From positions 105,910 through 169,909 of the forward strand of contig NZ_QEOL01000021.1 of NCBI RefSeq assembly GCF_003096715.1: DNA of 64,000 nucleotides, read 5' to 3'. The notes beneath the pieces were generated by a model that worked only from the letters and a program-made list of their open reading frames with translations, searched no databases and had not been told where the DNA came from. A program made the position numbers and the translations under genes. Each line of letters opens with the position of its first letter. The first letter of the stretch is position 1. Shown in pieces: positions 40,027 through 49,226 of the stretch. The stretch comes from Paraburkholderia silvatlantica. Its GTDB lineage: Bacteria > Pseudomonadota > Gammaproteobacteria > Burkholderiales > Burkholderiaceae.

Positions 40027-42090
40027 ATGGCAACGACTCTCAACGAAACTCTGCTGCTGGCGATTCCGCTGGCTCCTCTCGCCGGTTCTCTCATTGCCGG
40101 TCTCTTTGGCAAAACGGTCGGGCGCGCGGGCGCGCATACGGTGACCATTCTCGGCGTCGCGATTGCGTTCGTGCTTTCGTGCATCACGCTCTTCGACGTG
40201 ATGAGCGGCGCGAGCTTCAACGCGACTGTCTACGAATGGATGTCGGTCGGCAGCCTGAAGTTCGAAGTCGGCTTCCTCATCGACTCGTTGACTGCGCTCA
40301 TGATGGTCGTCGTGACCTTCGTGTCCCTGATGGTGCACATCTACACGATCGGCTACATGGCGGAAGAAGAGGGCTACCAGCGCTTCTTCTCGTACATCGC
40401 GCTCTTCACGTTCTCGATGCTGATGCTCGTGATGAGCAACAACTTCCTGCAGCTGTTCTTCGGCTGGGAAGCGGTGGGTCTCGTCTCGTACCTGCTGATC
40501 GGCTTCTATTTCAAGCGTGAAAGCGCCATCTACGCGAACATGAAGGCGTTCCTCGTGAACCGCGTGGGCGACTTCGGCTTCCTGCTCGGTATTGGCCTGT
40601 TGCTCGCGTTCGGGGGCTCGCTGAACTACAACGACATCTTCGCGAAGGGTCATGAAATCGCCGCGCTGACGTTCCCGGGCACCTCGTGGAACCTGCTCAC
40701 CGTTGCGTGTATTTGCCTCTTCATCGGCGCGATGGGCAAGTCGGCGCAGTTCCCGCTGCACGTGTGGCTGCCCGACTCGATGGAAGGCCCGACGCCGATC
40801 TCCGCGCTGATTCACGCGGCAACCATGGTGACGGCCGGTATCTTCATGGTCGCGCGCATGTCGCCGCTGTTCGAACTTTCGGAAGCTGCGCTTTCGTTCA
40901 TCGTCGTGATCGGCGCCATTACCGCGCTGTTCATGGGCTTCCTCGGCGTGGTCCAGAACGACATCAAGCGCGTGGTGGCTTACTCCACGCTCTCACAGCT
41001 CGGCTACATGACCGTGGCGCTCGGCGTCTCGGCTTACCCGGTCGCGATCTTCCACCTGATGACGCATGCGTTCTTCAAGGCGCTGCTGTTCCTCGGCGCG
41101 GGTTCGGTCATCATCGGCATGCACCACGATCAGGACATGCGCAACATGGGCGGCCTGCGCAAGTACATGCCCATCACGTGGATCACCTCGCTCATCGGTT
41201 CGCTCGCGCTGATCGGCACGCCGTTTTTCTCGGGCTTCTACTCGAAGGATTCGATCATCGACGCCGTGAAGCTCTCGCATCTGCCGGGTTCGGGCTTCGC
41301 GTACTTCGCGGTGGTTGCCAGCGTGTTCGTCACCGCGCTGTACTCGTTCCGCATGTACTTCCTCGTGTTCCACGGCGAAGAGCGCTTCCGCGGTCCGAAG
41401 CACCCCGAGTCGCCGATGGCGATCGAAGCCGCCAATGCTGCTCATGGCGGCCACGGCGATCATGGCCACGGTCACGGCGAACACCACGTGCACGTGCCGC
41501 ACGAGTCGCCGTGGGTCATCTGGGTGCCGCTCGTTCTGCTCGCCATTCCCTCGGTGATCGCCGGTGCGTTCGCGATCCAGCCGCTGCTCTTCGGTGACTT
41601 CTTCTCGCATGGCGTGGCGTTCCAGAACGTCATCTTCGTTGGCGAGAACCACGAAGCGCTCGTGGAGATGGGCAAGGAATTCCAGGGCTGGGCCGCGATG
41701 GGCGCGCATGCGTTCTCGGGTCTGCCGGTGTGGCTCGCACTCGCGGGTGTGGTGGTGGCGTGGTTCTTCTACATGAAGCGCCCGGAACTGCCGGCCGTCG
41801 TGTCGCGCACTTTCTCGCCGGTCTACAAGCTGCTGGCAAACGCGTATTACCTCGACAAGATCAACGAAATCGTCTTCGCTCGCGGAGCAGTCGCGATCGG
41901 TCGCGGTCTGTGGAAGGAGGGCGATGTCGTCGTGATCGACGGCGTCGTAAACGGGAGCGCCAAGTTTATCGGCTGGTTTGCAACTGTCATTCGTTTCCTG
42001 CAATCCGGCTATATCTACCACTACGCATTTGCCATGATCATTGGCATGCTTGGCCTCCTTACCCTGTTTGTAACGCTCAGCGGCAAATAA
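40027..42090 (+). CDS. nuoL: NADH-quinone oxidoreductase subunit L
   Basis: 687-residue antiporter-like proton-pumping subunit with about 16 helices, including the long lateral C-terminal helix. Seen: LFFGWEAVGLVSYLLIGFYF near residues 140-159 with the key Glu, and LHVWLPDSMEGPTPISALIHAATMVTAG near 245-272 with proton-channel Lys/His residues nearby. A His-rich loop lies near residues 472-495 (HGGHGDHGHGHGEHHVHV), between membrane segments; it may bind metal or be neutral low-complexity sequence. Confidence 0.96.
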   Translation: MATTLNETLLLAIPLAPLAGSLIAGLFGKTVGRAGAHTVTILGVAIAFVLSCITLFDVMSGASFNATVYEWMSVGSLKFEVGFLIDSLTALMMVVVTFVSLMVHIYTIGYMAEEEGYQRFFSYIALFTFSMLMLVMSNNFLQLFFGWEAVGLVSYLLIGFYFKRESAIYANMKAFLVNRVGDFGFLLGIGLLLAFGGSLNYNDIFAKGHEIAALTFPGTSWNLLTVACICLFIGAMGKSAQFPLHVWLPDSMEGPTPISALIHAATMVTAGIFMVARMSPLFELSEAALSFIVVIGAITALFMGFLGVVQNDIKRVVAYSTLSQLGYMTVALGVSAYPVAIFHLMTHAFFKALLFLGAGSVIIGMHHDQDMRNMGGLRKYMPITWITSLIGSLALIGTPFFSGFYSKDSIIDAVKLSHLPGSGFAYFAVVASVFVTALYSFRMYFLVFHGEERFRGPKHPESPMAIEAANAAHGGHGDHGHGHGEHHVHVPHESPWVIWVPLVLLAIPSVIAGAFAIQPLLFGDFFSHGVAFQNVIFVGENHEALVEMGKEFQGWAAMGAHAFSGLPVWLALAGVVVAWFFYMKRPELPAVVSRTFSPVYKLLANAYYLDKINEIVFARGAVAIGRGLWKEGDVVVIDGVVNGSAKFIGWFATVIRFLQSGYIYHYAFAMIIGMLGLLTLFVTLSGK

Positions 42091-42103
42091 GGCGAGGAAA
42101 CGC

Positions 42104-43603
42104 ATGCACGCAACTCCGATTCTCAGTATTGCGATATGGATGCCGATCGTATTCGGCATCGTCGTTCTTGTAGTGGGTTCCCGTCGGAACCCGAGTGCGG
42201 ACCGCTGGCTCGCACTCATCGGTTCGGTGCTTAGTTTCCTCGTCACCCTTCCGCTCGTTGCGGGCTTCGATACGAGCACGGCTTCCCTGCAGTTCGAGGA
42301 GAAGTCGGTCTGGATCGAGCGGTTCAATATTGCGTATCACCTGGGCGTCGACGGCATTGCGATGTGGTTCGTCGTGCTGACGGCGCTCATCACCGTGATC
42401 GTCGTGATCGCGGGCTGGCAGGTCATCACGAAGAACGTCGCGCAGTATTACGCGTCGTTCCTCATCCTGTCGGGCATCATGATCGGCGTTTTCTGCGCCG
42501 CCGACGGTCTGCTGTTCTACGTGTTCTTCGAAGCCACGCTCATTCCGATGTACATCATCATCGGCGTGTGGGGCGGTCCGAACCGCGTGTACGCGGCGTT
42601 CAAGTTCTTTCTCTATACGCTGGCCGGCTCGCTGCTCATGCTGGTCGCGTTGCTGTATCTGTACCGCATTACCGGGACCTTCGACCTCGCCTCCTGGCAG
42701 GCCGCAAAGATCGCCATGACGCCGCAGATCCTGCTGTTCATCGCGTTCTTCTTCGCGTTCGCCGTCAAGGTGCCGATGTGGCCGGTCCACACGTGGTTGC
42801 CGGACGCGCACGTCGAAGCGCCCACGGGCGGCTCGGTCGTGCTGGCCGCGATCATGCTCAAGCTCGGCGCGTACGGTTTCCTGCGCTTCTCGCTGCCGGT
42901 CACGCCGGACGCGAGTCACTACCTGGCGCCGGTCATCATCACGCTGTCCCTGATCGCCGTGATCTACATCGGCCTCGTGGCGATGGTGCAGGCGGACATG
43001 AAGAAGCTGGTCGCGTACTCGTCGATCGCCCACATGGGCTTCGTCACGCTCGGCTTCTTTATGTTCGGCCCGTCGAGCCAGCTCGCGATGGAAGGCGGGA
43101 TCATCCAGATGATCTCGCACGGCTTCGTCTCGGGCGCCATGTTCCTGTGCATCGGCGTGCTGTATGACCGCATGCACACACGCGATATCGCGGACTACGG
43201 CGGTGTGGTCAACACCATGCCGAAGTTCGCGGCCCTGGTCATGCTGTTCGCGATGGCCAACTGCGGTCTGCCGGGCACCTCTGGATTCGTCGGCGAATTC
43301 ATGGTGATTCTGGCCGCCGTGAAGTACAACTTCTGGATCGCATTCGGGGCGGCGTTCACGCTGATCCTGGGCGCGGCCTATACGTTGTGGATGTACAAGC
43401 GGGTGTACTTCGGCGCCGTCGCGAACGACCACGTTCGCGAGCTGAAGGACATCAACTGTCGCGAATATTTCATTCTTGGGGTGCTCGCGCTGTTTACGCT
43501 TTTCATGGGCGTCTACCCGAAGCCCTTTACCGATGTGATGCACGTTTCCGTGGAAAACCTCCTCTCCCACGTCGCAGTGTCGAAACTGCCGCTGTCACAG
43601 TAA
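42104..43603 (+). CDS. nuoM: NADH-quinone oxidoreductase subunit M
   Basis: 499-residue antiporter-like proton-pumping subunit with 14 helices. Seen: FFEATLIPMYIIIGVWGGPNRVYAAFKFFLYT near residues 142-173 with the essential Glu, and PMWPVHTWLPDAHVEAPTGGSVVLAAIMLKLG near 223-254 with conserved Lys. It starts 13 bases after nuoL and ends 25 bases before nuoN. Confidence 0.97.
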   Translation: MHATPILSIAIWMPIVFGIVVLVVGSRRNPSADRWLALIGSVLSFLVTLPLVAGFDTSTASLQFEEKSVWIERFNIAYHLGVDGIAMWFVVLTALITVIVVIAGWQVITKNVAQYYASFLILSGIMIGVFCAADGLLFYVFFEATLIPMYIIIGVWGGPNRVYAAFKFFLYTLAGSLLMLVALLYLYRITGTFDLASWQAAKIAMTPQILLFIAFFFAFAVKVPMWPVHTWLPDAHVEAPTGGSVVLAAIMLKLGAYGFLRFSLPVTPDASHYLAPVIITLSLIAVIYIGLVAMVQADMKKLVAYSSIAHMGFVTLGFFMFGPSSQLAMEGGIIQMISHGFVSGAMFLCIGVLYDRMHTRDIADYGGVVNTMPKFAALVMLFAMANCGLPGTSGFVGEFMVILAAVKYNFWIAFGAAFTLILGAAYTLWMYKRVYFGAVANDHVRELKDINCREYFILGVLALFTLFMGVYPKPFTDVMHVSVENLLSHVAVSKLPLSQ

Positions 43604-43628
43604 TACCCGAGCGGAGGAACAAAAGATC

Positions 43629-45101
43629 ATGCCAAACGCCCCTATGTACGCTCTGCTGCCCGACGGCCTGGTGATGACCGGCCTCGTCGTCGCGTGGCTC
43701 AACGACACGTTCACCGGTCCTGAAGGCCGGCGCACGACCTACTTCATTGCGCTGCTGACCGCGGTCATAGCCGGTATCTGGTTCGCGGTGGACGCGTTCG
43801 ATCCGCACGTGTACTACTACTTCACGCGCATGTACGTGGTCGATCCGTTCGCGAGCGCCATGAAGGCAGTGGTCACGCTCGGCTACGCCGTGTCGATCGT
43901 GTACTCGCGCAAGTATCTCGAAGACCGCGACATGTTCCGGGGCGAGTTCTTCCTGCTTGGCCTGTTTTCGCTGCTCGGCCAGATCACGATGATCTCGGGC
44001 AACAACTTCCTCACGCTGTACCTCGGCCTCGAGCTGATGTCGCTCTCGCTCTACGCGGTGATCGCGCTGCGTCGTAACGCGACGCAGTCGAACGAAGCGG
44101 CCATGAAGTACTACGTGCTGGGTGCGCTCGCTTCGGGCTTCCTGCTCTATGGTATTTCGATGCTGTACGGCGCGACCGGCTCGCTCGAGCTGAACGAAGT
44201 GTTCAAGGCGGTGGCTTCGGGCCACATCAACGATATCGTCCTGCTGTTCGGCGTGGTGTTCATCGTCGCCGGCGTGGCGTTCAAGATGGGCGCGGTGCCG
44301 TTCCACATGTGGGTGCCCGACGTCTATCAAGGCGCGCCAACGGCCATGACGCTGCTTACCGGCGGCGGCCCGAAGGTCGCGGCGTTCGCGTGGGCGGTGC
44401 GCTTCCTCGTCATGGGCCTGCTGCCGCTGGCAGTGGACTGGCAGGAGATGCTGATCATTCTCGCGGCACTCTCGATGATCGTCGGCAACATCACCGGTAT
44501 CGTCCAGCGCAACATCAAGCGCATGCTCGCGTACTCGGCCATTTCGAACATGGGCTTCGTACTGCTCGGCCTGCTCGCCGGCATCGTCGACAACAAGGCG
44601 ACGGGCGCGGCCAGCGCATACAGCTCGGCCATGTTCTACAGCATCGTCTATCTGATCACGACGCTCGGTGCGTTCGGCATCGTCATGCTGCTGTCCCGCC
44701 GCGATTTCGAAGCGGAAACGATCGACGACTTCAAGGGCCTGAACCAGCGCAATCCAGTGTTCGCGTTCGTCATGATGCTCATGATGTTCTCGCTCGCGGG
44801 CATTCCGCCGACCGTCGGCTTCTACGCGAAGCTCGCCGTGCTCGAAGCGACCATGAACGCAGGCCTCACGTGGCTTGCCGTGCTCGCCGTGATCACGTCG
44901 CTGTTCGGCGCGTTCTACTACCTGCGTATCGTCAAGCTGATGTACTTCGACGCACCGCAGGACGACGCACCGATCGAGAGCCACGCATGCAACCGCGCGC
45001 TGCTCACGCTCAACGGCGTGGCGGTGCTCGTGCTGGGCATCATTCCTGGCCCGCTGATGTCGATCTGCCTGCAGGCTGTCACGCATACGCTGCCGCTCTA
45101 A
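43629..45101 (+). CDS. nuoN: NADH-quinone oxidoreductase subunit N
   Basis: 490-residue antiporter-like proton-pumping subunit with 14 helices. Seen: LYLGLELMSLSLYAVIALRRN near residues 132-152 with the conserved Glu, PFHMWVPDVYQGAPTAMTLL near 224-243, and NIKRMLAYSAISNMGFVLLGL near 296-316. The stop TAA overlaps the ATG of the DUF2818 gene. This completes all fourteen complex I subunits (A-N) in one operon. Confidence 0.97.
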   Translation: MPNAPMYALLPDGLVMTGLVVAWLNDTFTGPEGRRTTYFIALLTAVIAGIWFAVDAFDPHVYYYFTRMYVVDPFASAMKAVVTLGYAVSIVYSRKYLEDRDMFRGEFFLLGLFSLLGQITMISGNNFLTLYLGLELMSLSLYAVIALRRNATQSNEAAMKYYVLGALASGFLLYGISMLYGATGSLELNEVFKAVASGHINDIVLLFGVVFIVAGVAFKMGAVPFHMWVPDVYQGAPTAMTLLTGGGPKVAAFAWAVRFLVMGLLPLAVDWQEMLIILAALSMIVGNITGIVQRNIKRMLAYSAISNMGFVLLGLLAGIVDNKATGAASAYSSAMFYSIVYLITTLGAFGIVMLLSRRDFEAETIDDFKGLNQRNPVFAFVMMLMMFSLAGIPPTVGFYAKLAVLEATMNAGLTWLAVLAVITSLFGAFYYLRIVKLMYFDAPQDDAPIESHACNRALLTLNGVAVLVLGIIPGPLMSICLQAVTHTLPL

Positions 45102-45403
45102 TGTCGGCAGCGGGCTGGTTCATCGTGCTGTTGGCGCTTGCGGGCGCCAACCTGCCGTTCCTCAACCAGCGATTGTTCGGCGTCGTGCCGCTTCGCGCAC
45201 CGAAGAAGAGCGCGTGGATTCGCATCGCTGAAATGATCGTGCTGTATTTTGTGGTCGGTGCGTTCGGCTTCCTGCTGGAGGCGCGCGCCGGCAACCGCTT
45301 TGACCAGGGCTGGCAGTTCTACGCGATCACCTTCAGCCTTTTTGTCGTGTTCGCGTTCCCCGGCTTCACCTGGCAATATCTCGTCAAACGCCGCCCGGCG
45401 TGA
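45101..45403 (+). CDS. DUF2818 family membrane protein
   Basis: 100-residue protein with three hydrophobic segments (about residues 4-22, 40-62 and 72-92). It regularly follows nuoN in betaproteobacteria. Its start overlaps the nuoN stop (TAATG), so it is made together with complex I. A role in assembly or stability of complex I is a reasonable inference from this coupling, but I know of no experiment that shows it. Confidence 0.88.
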   Translation: MSAAGWFIVLLALAGANLPFLNQRLFGVVPLRAPKKSAWIRIAEMIVLYFVVGAFGFLLEARAGNRFDQGWQFYAITFSLFVVFAFPGFTWQYLVKRRPA

Positions 45404-45502
45404 CGCGCGTCGCCGGCCTGCGGCCGGCACGCGCCGTGCGATCCCACTACCTGCGGCGCGCCCGCGGCTTCCCGATTTTTCCGAGCACCCACGAGGCTGA
45501 CT

Positions 45503-46093
45503 ATGGCTGAACATCATCGACACGACCCGGCGCTCGCCGAGACGTGTGTGGAAAGCACGACGCTCTACGCGGGCAATTTCCTTACGCTCAAGCGCGACAC
45601 GGTCGCCTTGCCGGATGGCAAGCACGCCACGCGCGAGTTCGTTCAGCATCCCGGCGCGGTGATGGTGATCCCGCTGTTCGACGACGGCCGCGTGCTGATG
45701 GAGCGCCAGTACCGCTATCCGCTCTCGCGCGTGATGACGGAATTCCCGGCAGGCAAGCTCGATCCGCAAGAAGGCGCGCTCGCCTGCGCGATTCGCGAAT
45801 TGAAGGAGGAGACGGGCTATACGGCGCGCGAGTACGTTTATCTCGCGCAGATCCATCCTGTGATCTCGTACTCGACCGAATTCATCGACATCTATCTCGC
45901 GCGCGGCCTGACCGCAGGCGCGGCGCAACTCGACGACGGCGAATTTCTCGAAACCTTCACGGCGACGGTTCCCGAACTGCTCGAATGGGTGCGCACGGGC
46001 AAGATCACCGACGTGAAGACGATCATCGGCACGTTCTGGCTCGAAAAGGCGCTGTCGGGCGCGTGGCCGCTCGCGAAGGCAGAGCAGGGCTGA
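45503..46093 (+). CDS. NUDIX hydrolase, ADP-ribose pyrophosphatase type
   Basis: 196-residue NUDIX enzyme. The NUDIX box runs from GKLDPQEGALACAIRELKEETGY near residues 90-112, with the catalytic Glu residues of REL..EE in place. The N-terminal sheet (TTLYAGNFLTLKRDTV) and MERQYRYPLSRVMTEFPAG match the ADP-ribose/NudF subgroup, which turns ADP-ribose into AMP and ribose 5-phosphate. It lies 99 bases after DUF2818 on the same strand and ends before a hairpin. Confidence 0.88.
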   Translation: MAEHHRHDPALAETCVESTTLYAGNFLTLKRDTVALPDGKHATREFVQHPGAVMVIPLFDDGRVLMERQYRYPLSRVMTEFPAGKLDPQEGALACAIRELKEETGYTAREYVYLAQIHPVISYSTEFIDIYLARGLTAGAAQLDDGEFLETFTATVPELLEWVRTGKITDVKTIIGTFWLEKALSGAWPLAKAEQG

Positions 46094-46123
46094 CACGCTT
46101 CCCGGTGCATCGAACGCCCGGAT

Positions 46124-46150
46124 CAACGGCGGCCTTCGTGGCCGCCGTTG
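46124..46150 (+). terminator. Hairpin after the NUDIX gene, probable terminator
   Basis: Perfect 11-bp stem CAACGGCGGCC/GGCCGCCGTTG around a TTCGT loop. The following bases are only moderately T-rich (TCGCTTG), so termination may be partial. Confidence 0.5.
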
Positions 46151-46251
46151 TCGCTTGACACACGCGCAAGCACCTTCAGCGCGCCCGCCCGTGCGGCGCT
46201 ACAATCGAACCCCCGGGAAAGTCCCCGGTGGCTGACCGCAGGAATTTTTTC

Positions 46252-46288
46252 GAACGGTCGTTCACAAATTTACGATTTGCGTTAAACT
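46252..46288 (+). promoter_or_regulatory. Probable promoter and operator-like repeat upstream of DUF1178
   Basis: Inverted repeat GAACG-GT-CGTTC at 46252-46263 overlaps a possible -35 box TTCACA (46261-46266); TAAACT at 46283-46288 follows after 16 bases. The repeat is the kind of site bound by TetR-family regulators. Its core, read on the other strand as ACGACCGTTC, occurs again at 54575-54584. Confidence 0.4.
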
Positions 46289-46309
46289 CATTGCAAGCCT
46301 CGATTCCCC

Positions 46310-46744
46310 ATGAAGGTCCTCGATTTACAGTGTCCAGACGGCCATCGGTTTGAAGGCTGGTTCGCATCGGTTGACGACTTCGAGTCGCAACTGTCTCGCA
46401 AACTGGTCGAATGTCCGATGTGCGGCGCCACCCATGTGACCCGCTTGCCGTCCGCGCCCCGCTTGAACCTGTCCGGCGCGAGCGAGACGCCGAAAGCGTC
46501 GCTGCACGAGCAGGCGGCCCAGTGGCAAGCTCATGCGATGCGTGTAATCCGCGAGGTCCTCGAAAAGACGGAGAACGTAGGCGACCGTTTCGCCGAGGAG
46601 GCGCGGCGCATTCACTACAACGAAGCGCCGTCGCGCAATATCCGTGGAGTCGCTTCTGCGGACGATGCGCAAGCTCTCGTCGAAGAAGGCATCGACGTGA
46701 TGCCGCTGCCGGTTCCGGCCGCGTTGAAGGGTCCGCTGCAGTAA
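46310..46744 (+). CDS. DUF1178 family protein with zinc-ribbon-like motif
   Basis: 144 residues. The N terminus MKVLDLQCPDGHRFEGWF and ECPMCGATHV near residues 38-47 supply a CxxxH...CxxC pattern, probably binding zinc, like small zinc-ribbon regulators. The rest is helical, ending PVPAALKGPLQ. It is the first gene downstream of an operator-like repeat and lies 67 bases before the acyl-CoA dehydrogenase pair, so it is probably co-transcribed with that cluster. The function is unknown. Confidence 0.82.
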   Translation: MKVLDLQCPDGHRFEGWFASVDDFESQLSRKLVECPMCGATHVTRLPSAPRLNLSGASETPKASLHEQAAQWQAHAMRVIREVLEKTENVGDRFAEEARRIHYNEAPSRNIRGVASADDAQALVEEGIDVMPLPVPAALKGPLQ

Positions 46745-46811
46745 CGCCATGCGGGTCTTTGCCGCGGCGCGGGGAACGCTCCGCACCGGCCGCGGCCAGG
46801 AGACATAGCGC

Positions 46812-48008
46812 ATGGATCTGGACTACACCCCCGCCGACGACGCATTTCGCGCCGAAATCCGCGCCTGGCTCGAGGCCAATCTGCCTCAAGCAATGCGCGA
46901 CAAGGTTCTCAACCACAAACGCCTCTCGCGCGACGACATCGCCAACTGGCACAAGCTGCTGGGCAAGAAGGGCTGGTCAGCGCCTGCGTGGCCCGCGGAG
47001 TGGGGCGGCCCGGGCTGGACCGAAGCGCAGCGCCACATCTGGGACGCCGAGTGCGGCCGCATCGGCGCGCCGCCGGTCCTGCCGTTCGGCGTGTCGATGG
47101 TCGCGCCCGTGCTCATGAAGTACGGCAACGAGGCGCAAAAGCGCCGCTATCTTCCGCGCATTCTTTCCGGTGAAGACTGGTGGTGCCAGGGCTACTCCGA
47201 ACCGGGTTCGGGATCCGACCTCGCGTCGTTGCGCACGCGTGCAGTTCGGGACGGCGATCACTACGTCGTGAACGGCCAGAAGACCTGGACCACACTCGGC
47301 CAGCACGCCGACATGATGTTCTGCCTTGTGCGCACCGATCCCGCGGCCAAGAAGCAGGAAGGTATCTCGTTTCTCCTCATCGACATGAAGACGCCCGGCA
47401 TCACCGTACGTCCGATCATCACGCTCGATGAAGACCATGAGGTTAACGAAGTATTTTTCGAAGACGTGAAGGTGCCGGTCGAAAATCTCGTCGGCGACGA
47501 GAACCGTGGCTGGACTTACGCGAAGTATCTGCTCGGCCACGAGCGCACGGGCATCGCGCGCGTGGGCGCGTCGAACCGCGAACTCGCCTTCCTCAAGGGC
47601 GTCGCGCTCAGGCAGAAGAAGCATGGCAGGCCGCTGCTCGAAGATCCCGTCTTCGCGGCACGCGTGGCGGCCGTGGAAATCGAACTCATGGCGCTCGAGG
47701 TGACCGCCGAGCGCGTGATCGCGAGCGCGTCCAACGGGCGCGGCCCCGGTCCCGAAGCGTCGATGCTCAAGATCAAGGGTACGGAGATCCAGCAGGCGCT
47801 GACCGAGCTGATGGTCGACGCGGTCGGTCCGCTCGCGGCGCCGTTCGATCCGGCCTTCCTCGATGGCGAGCACGACCACGCGGCAGGCGGTGACGACGAC
47901 GCGGCTCCGCTCGCGGCGTACTACTTCAACTATCGCAAGACGTCGATCTACGGCGGGTCGAACGAAATTCAGAAGAACATCATCTCGCAGATGATTCTGG
48001 GGATTTGA
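46812..48008 (+). CDS. Acyl-CoA dehydrogenase, probable catalytic subunit
   Basis: 398-residue flavoprotein of the acyl-CoA dehydrogenase family. Seen: the FAD/substrate loop GYSEPGSGSDLASL near residues 127-140 and NGQKTWTTLGQHADM. The likely catalytic Glu is residue 244 in GHERTG, the position used by isovaleryl-CoA dehydrogenase and FadE26. The usual R-x2-FG flavin motif is degenerate here (RQKKHG), and the C-terminal motif is YGGSNEIQ without the MCAD Glu. The next gene encodes a second dehydrogenase that looks complementary, so an alpha2-beta2 enzyme is likely. Two MaoC hydratases follow. Confidence 0.85.
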   Translation: MDLDYTPADDAFRAEIRAWLEANLPQAMRDKVLNHKRLSRDDIANWHKLLGKKGWSAPAWPAEWGGPGWTEAQRHIWDAECGRIGAPPVLPFGVSMVAPVLMKYGNEAQKRRYLPRILSGEDWWCQGYSEPGSGSDLASLRTRAVRDGDHYVVNGQKTWTTLGQHADMMFCLVRTDPAAKKQEGISFLLIDMKTPGITVRPIITLDEDHEVNEVFFEDVKVPVENLVGDENRGWTYAKYLLGHERTGIARVGASNRELAFLKGVALRQKKHGRPLLEDPVFAARVAAVEIELMALEVTAERVIASASNGRGPGPEASMLKIKGTEIQQALTELMVDAVGPLAAPFDPAFLDGEHDHAAGGDDDAAPLAAYYFNYRKTSIYGGSNEIQKNIISQMILGI

Positions 48009-48019
48009 GGAGCGGCGCA

Positions 48020-49147
48020 ATGAACTTCAATTTCACCGCAGAACAACAGCAACTCGCCGACGCGCTGCGTCGCTATCTCGACAAGAACTACGGTTTCGAA
48101 GCGCGCCAGGCGATCGTGAAGACACCCGCTGGCGTCTCGGATCAGCACTGGAGCGCTTTCGTCGAACTGGGACTGACTGCGCTGCCGGTGCCGGCGGAGC
48201 AAGGCGGCTTCGACGGCGCGCCATTCGACATGCTCGTCGTCATGCAGGAGCTGGGACGCGCGCTGGTGGTCGAGCCGTACTGGTCGACCGCGGTAGGCGT
48301 CGAGGCGCTCAAGCTCGCGGGCGGTGCGGCCGAACCGGAAAACGCGGCGCTGCTCGAACGCGTGGCCTCGGGCGAGATCAAGCTCGCTGCCGCGTTCCAC
48401 GAGCCGCAGTCGCGCTACGATCTGTTTTCGCTGGAAACGCAGGCGAAGGAAACGGGCGACGGCTTTGCGCTCACCGGCACGAAATCGGTCGTGCAGCACG
48501 GCGCCCAGGCGGGCTACTGGATCGTGCCGGCGCGCTTCGCGGGCGAAGTCGCGCTCTTCGTCGTCGCGCGCGATGCGAAGGGTGTCGAGGTGAGCGATTA
48601 CCGCACGATCGATGGCCAGCGCGCTGCGACGCTGACCTTCAAGGAGGCGCACGCGCGCCGTCTTGGCGACGCGCACGCCGGTGCGGCGACGTGGGAGAAG
48701 ATTGCCGACTACGCGACGTTCCTGTTGTGCGCGCAAGCCGTGGGCGCCATGGACGCGCTCAACCACGCCACGGTCGAATACACGAAGACGCGTCAGCAGT
48801 TCGGTGTGCCGATCGCGCGCTTCCAGGCGCTGCAGCACCGCATGGCAGAGATGCTGATCCACGCCGAGCAGGCCCGCTCGCTGACTTACCTCGCCGCCGC
48901 GCGTTACAGTAGCGAGTCGGCCGAAGCGCGGCGCCGCGCGATCTCGGCAGCGAAGGTGCGCGTGGGACAGGCGGCGCGTTTCATCGGCCAGCAGGCCGTG
49001 CAGCTGCACGGCGGCATGGGCGTCACCAACGAAGTGGCGGCCGCGCATCTGTTCAAGCGTCTGGCGATCATCGAAACGACGCTCGGCGATGTCGATCACC
49101 ACCTCGAACGCTTCGCTTCGCTGCCCGGTTTCTCGCAGGCCGCGTAA
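48020..49147 (+). CDS. Acyl-CoA dehydrogenase, probable non-catalytic partner subunit
   Basis: 375 residues, family length. The Glu expected at the isovaleryl-CoA-dehydrogenase-type site aligns with Ala232 (DYATFL), and the MCAD-type site reads HGGMGVT, with no Glu. The flavin motif TRQQFGVP is intact. This mirrors the FadE26-FadE27 arrangement of mycobacteria, in which one subunit brings the base and the other part of the FAD site. ATG at 48020 is used (AGGAG-like site upstream); a TTG at 48005 is in frame. It follows the first dehydrogenase by 11 bases. Confidence 0.83.
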   Translation: MNFNFTAEQQQLADALRRYLDKNYGFEARQAIVKTPAGVSDQHWSAFVELGLTALPVPAEQGGFDGAPFDMLVVMQELGRALVVEPYWSTAVGVEALKLAGGAAEPENAALLERVASGEIKLAAAFHEPQSRYDLFSLETQAKETGDGFALTGTKSVVQHGAQAGYWIVPARFAGEVALFVVARDAKGVEVSDYRTIDGQRAATLTFKEAHARRLGDAHAGAATWEKIADYATFLLCAQAVGAMDALNHATVEYTKTRQQFGVPIARFQALQHRMAEMLIHAEQARSLTYLAAARYSSESAEARRRAISAAKVRVGQAARFIGQQAVQLHGGMGVTNEVAAAHLFKRLAIIETTLGDVDHHLERFASLPGFSQAA

Positions 49148-49156
49148 CGGGCGGCA

Positions 49157-49210
49157 GCAGGCAACAACAAGGGAACAGCAGGGCAACACCAGGGCAACAC
49201 CAGGGCAACA
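49157..49210 (+). repeat. Short tandem repeat CAGGGCAACAC
   Basis: Imperfect repeat of 10-11 bases: GCAACAACAAGG, GAACAGCAGG, GCAACACCAGG, GCAACACCAGG, GCAACATC. It lies between the second dehydrogenase and the MaoC start, ending about 17 bases before it. Probably slippage-derived. Confidence 0.65.
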
Positions 49211-49226
49211 TCGGCGGAGAATACGG

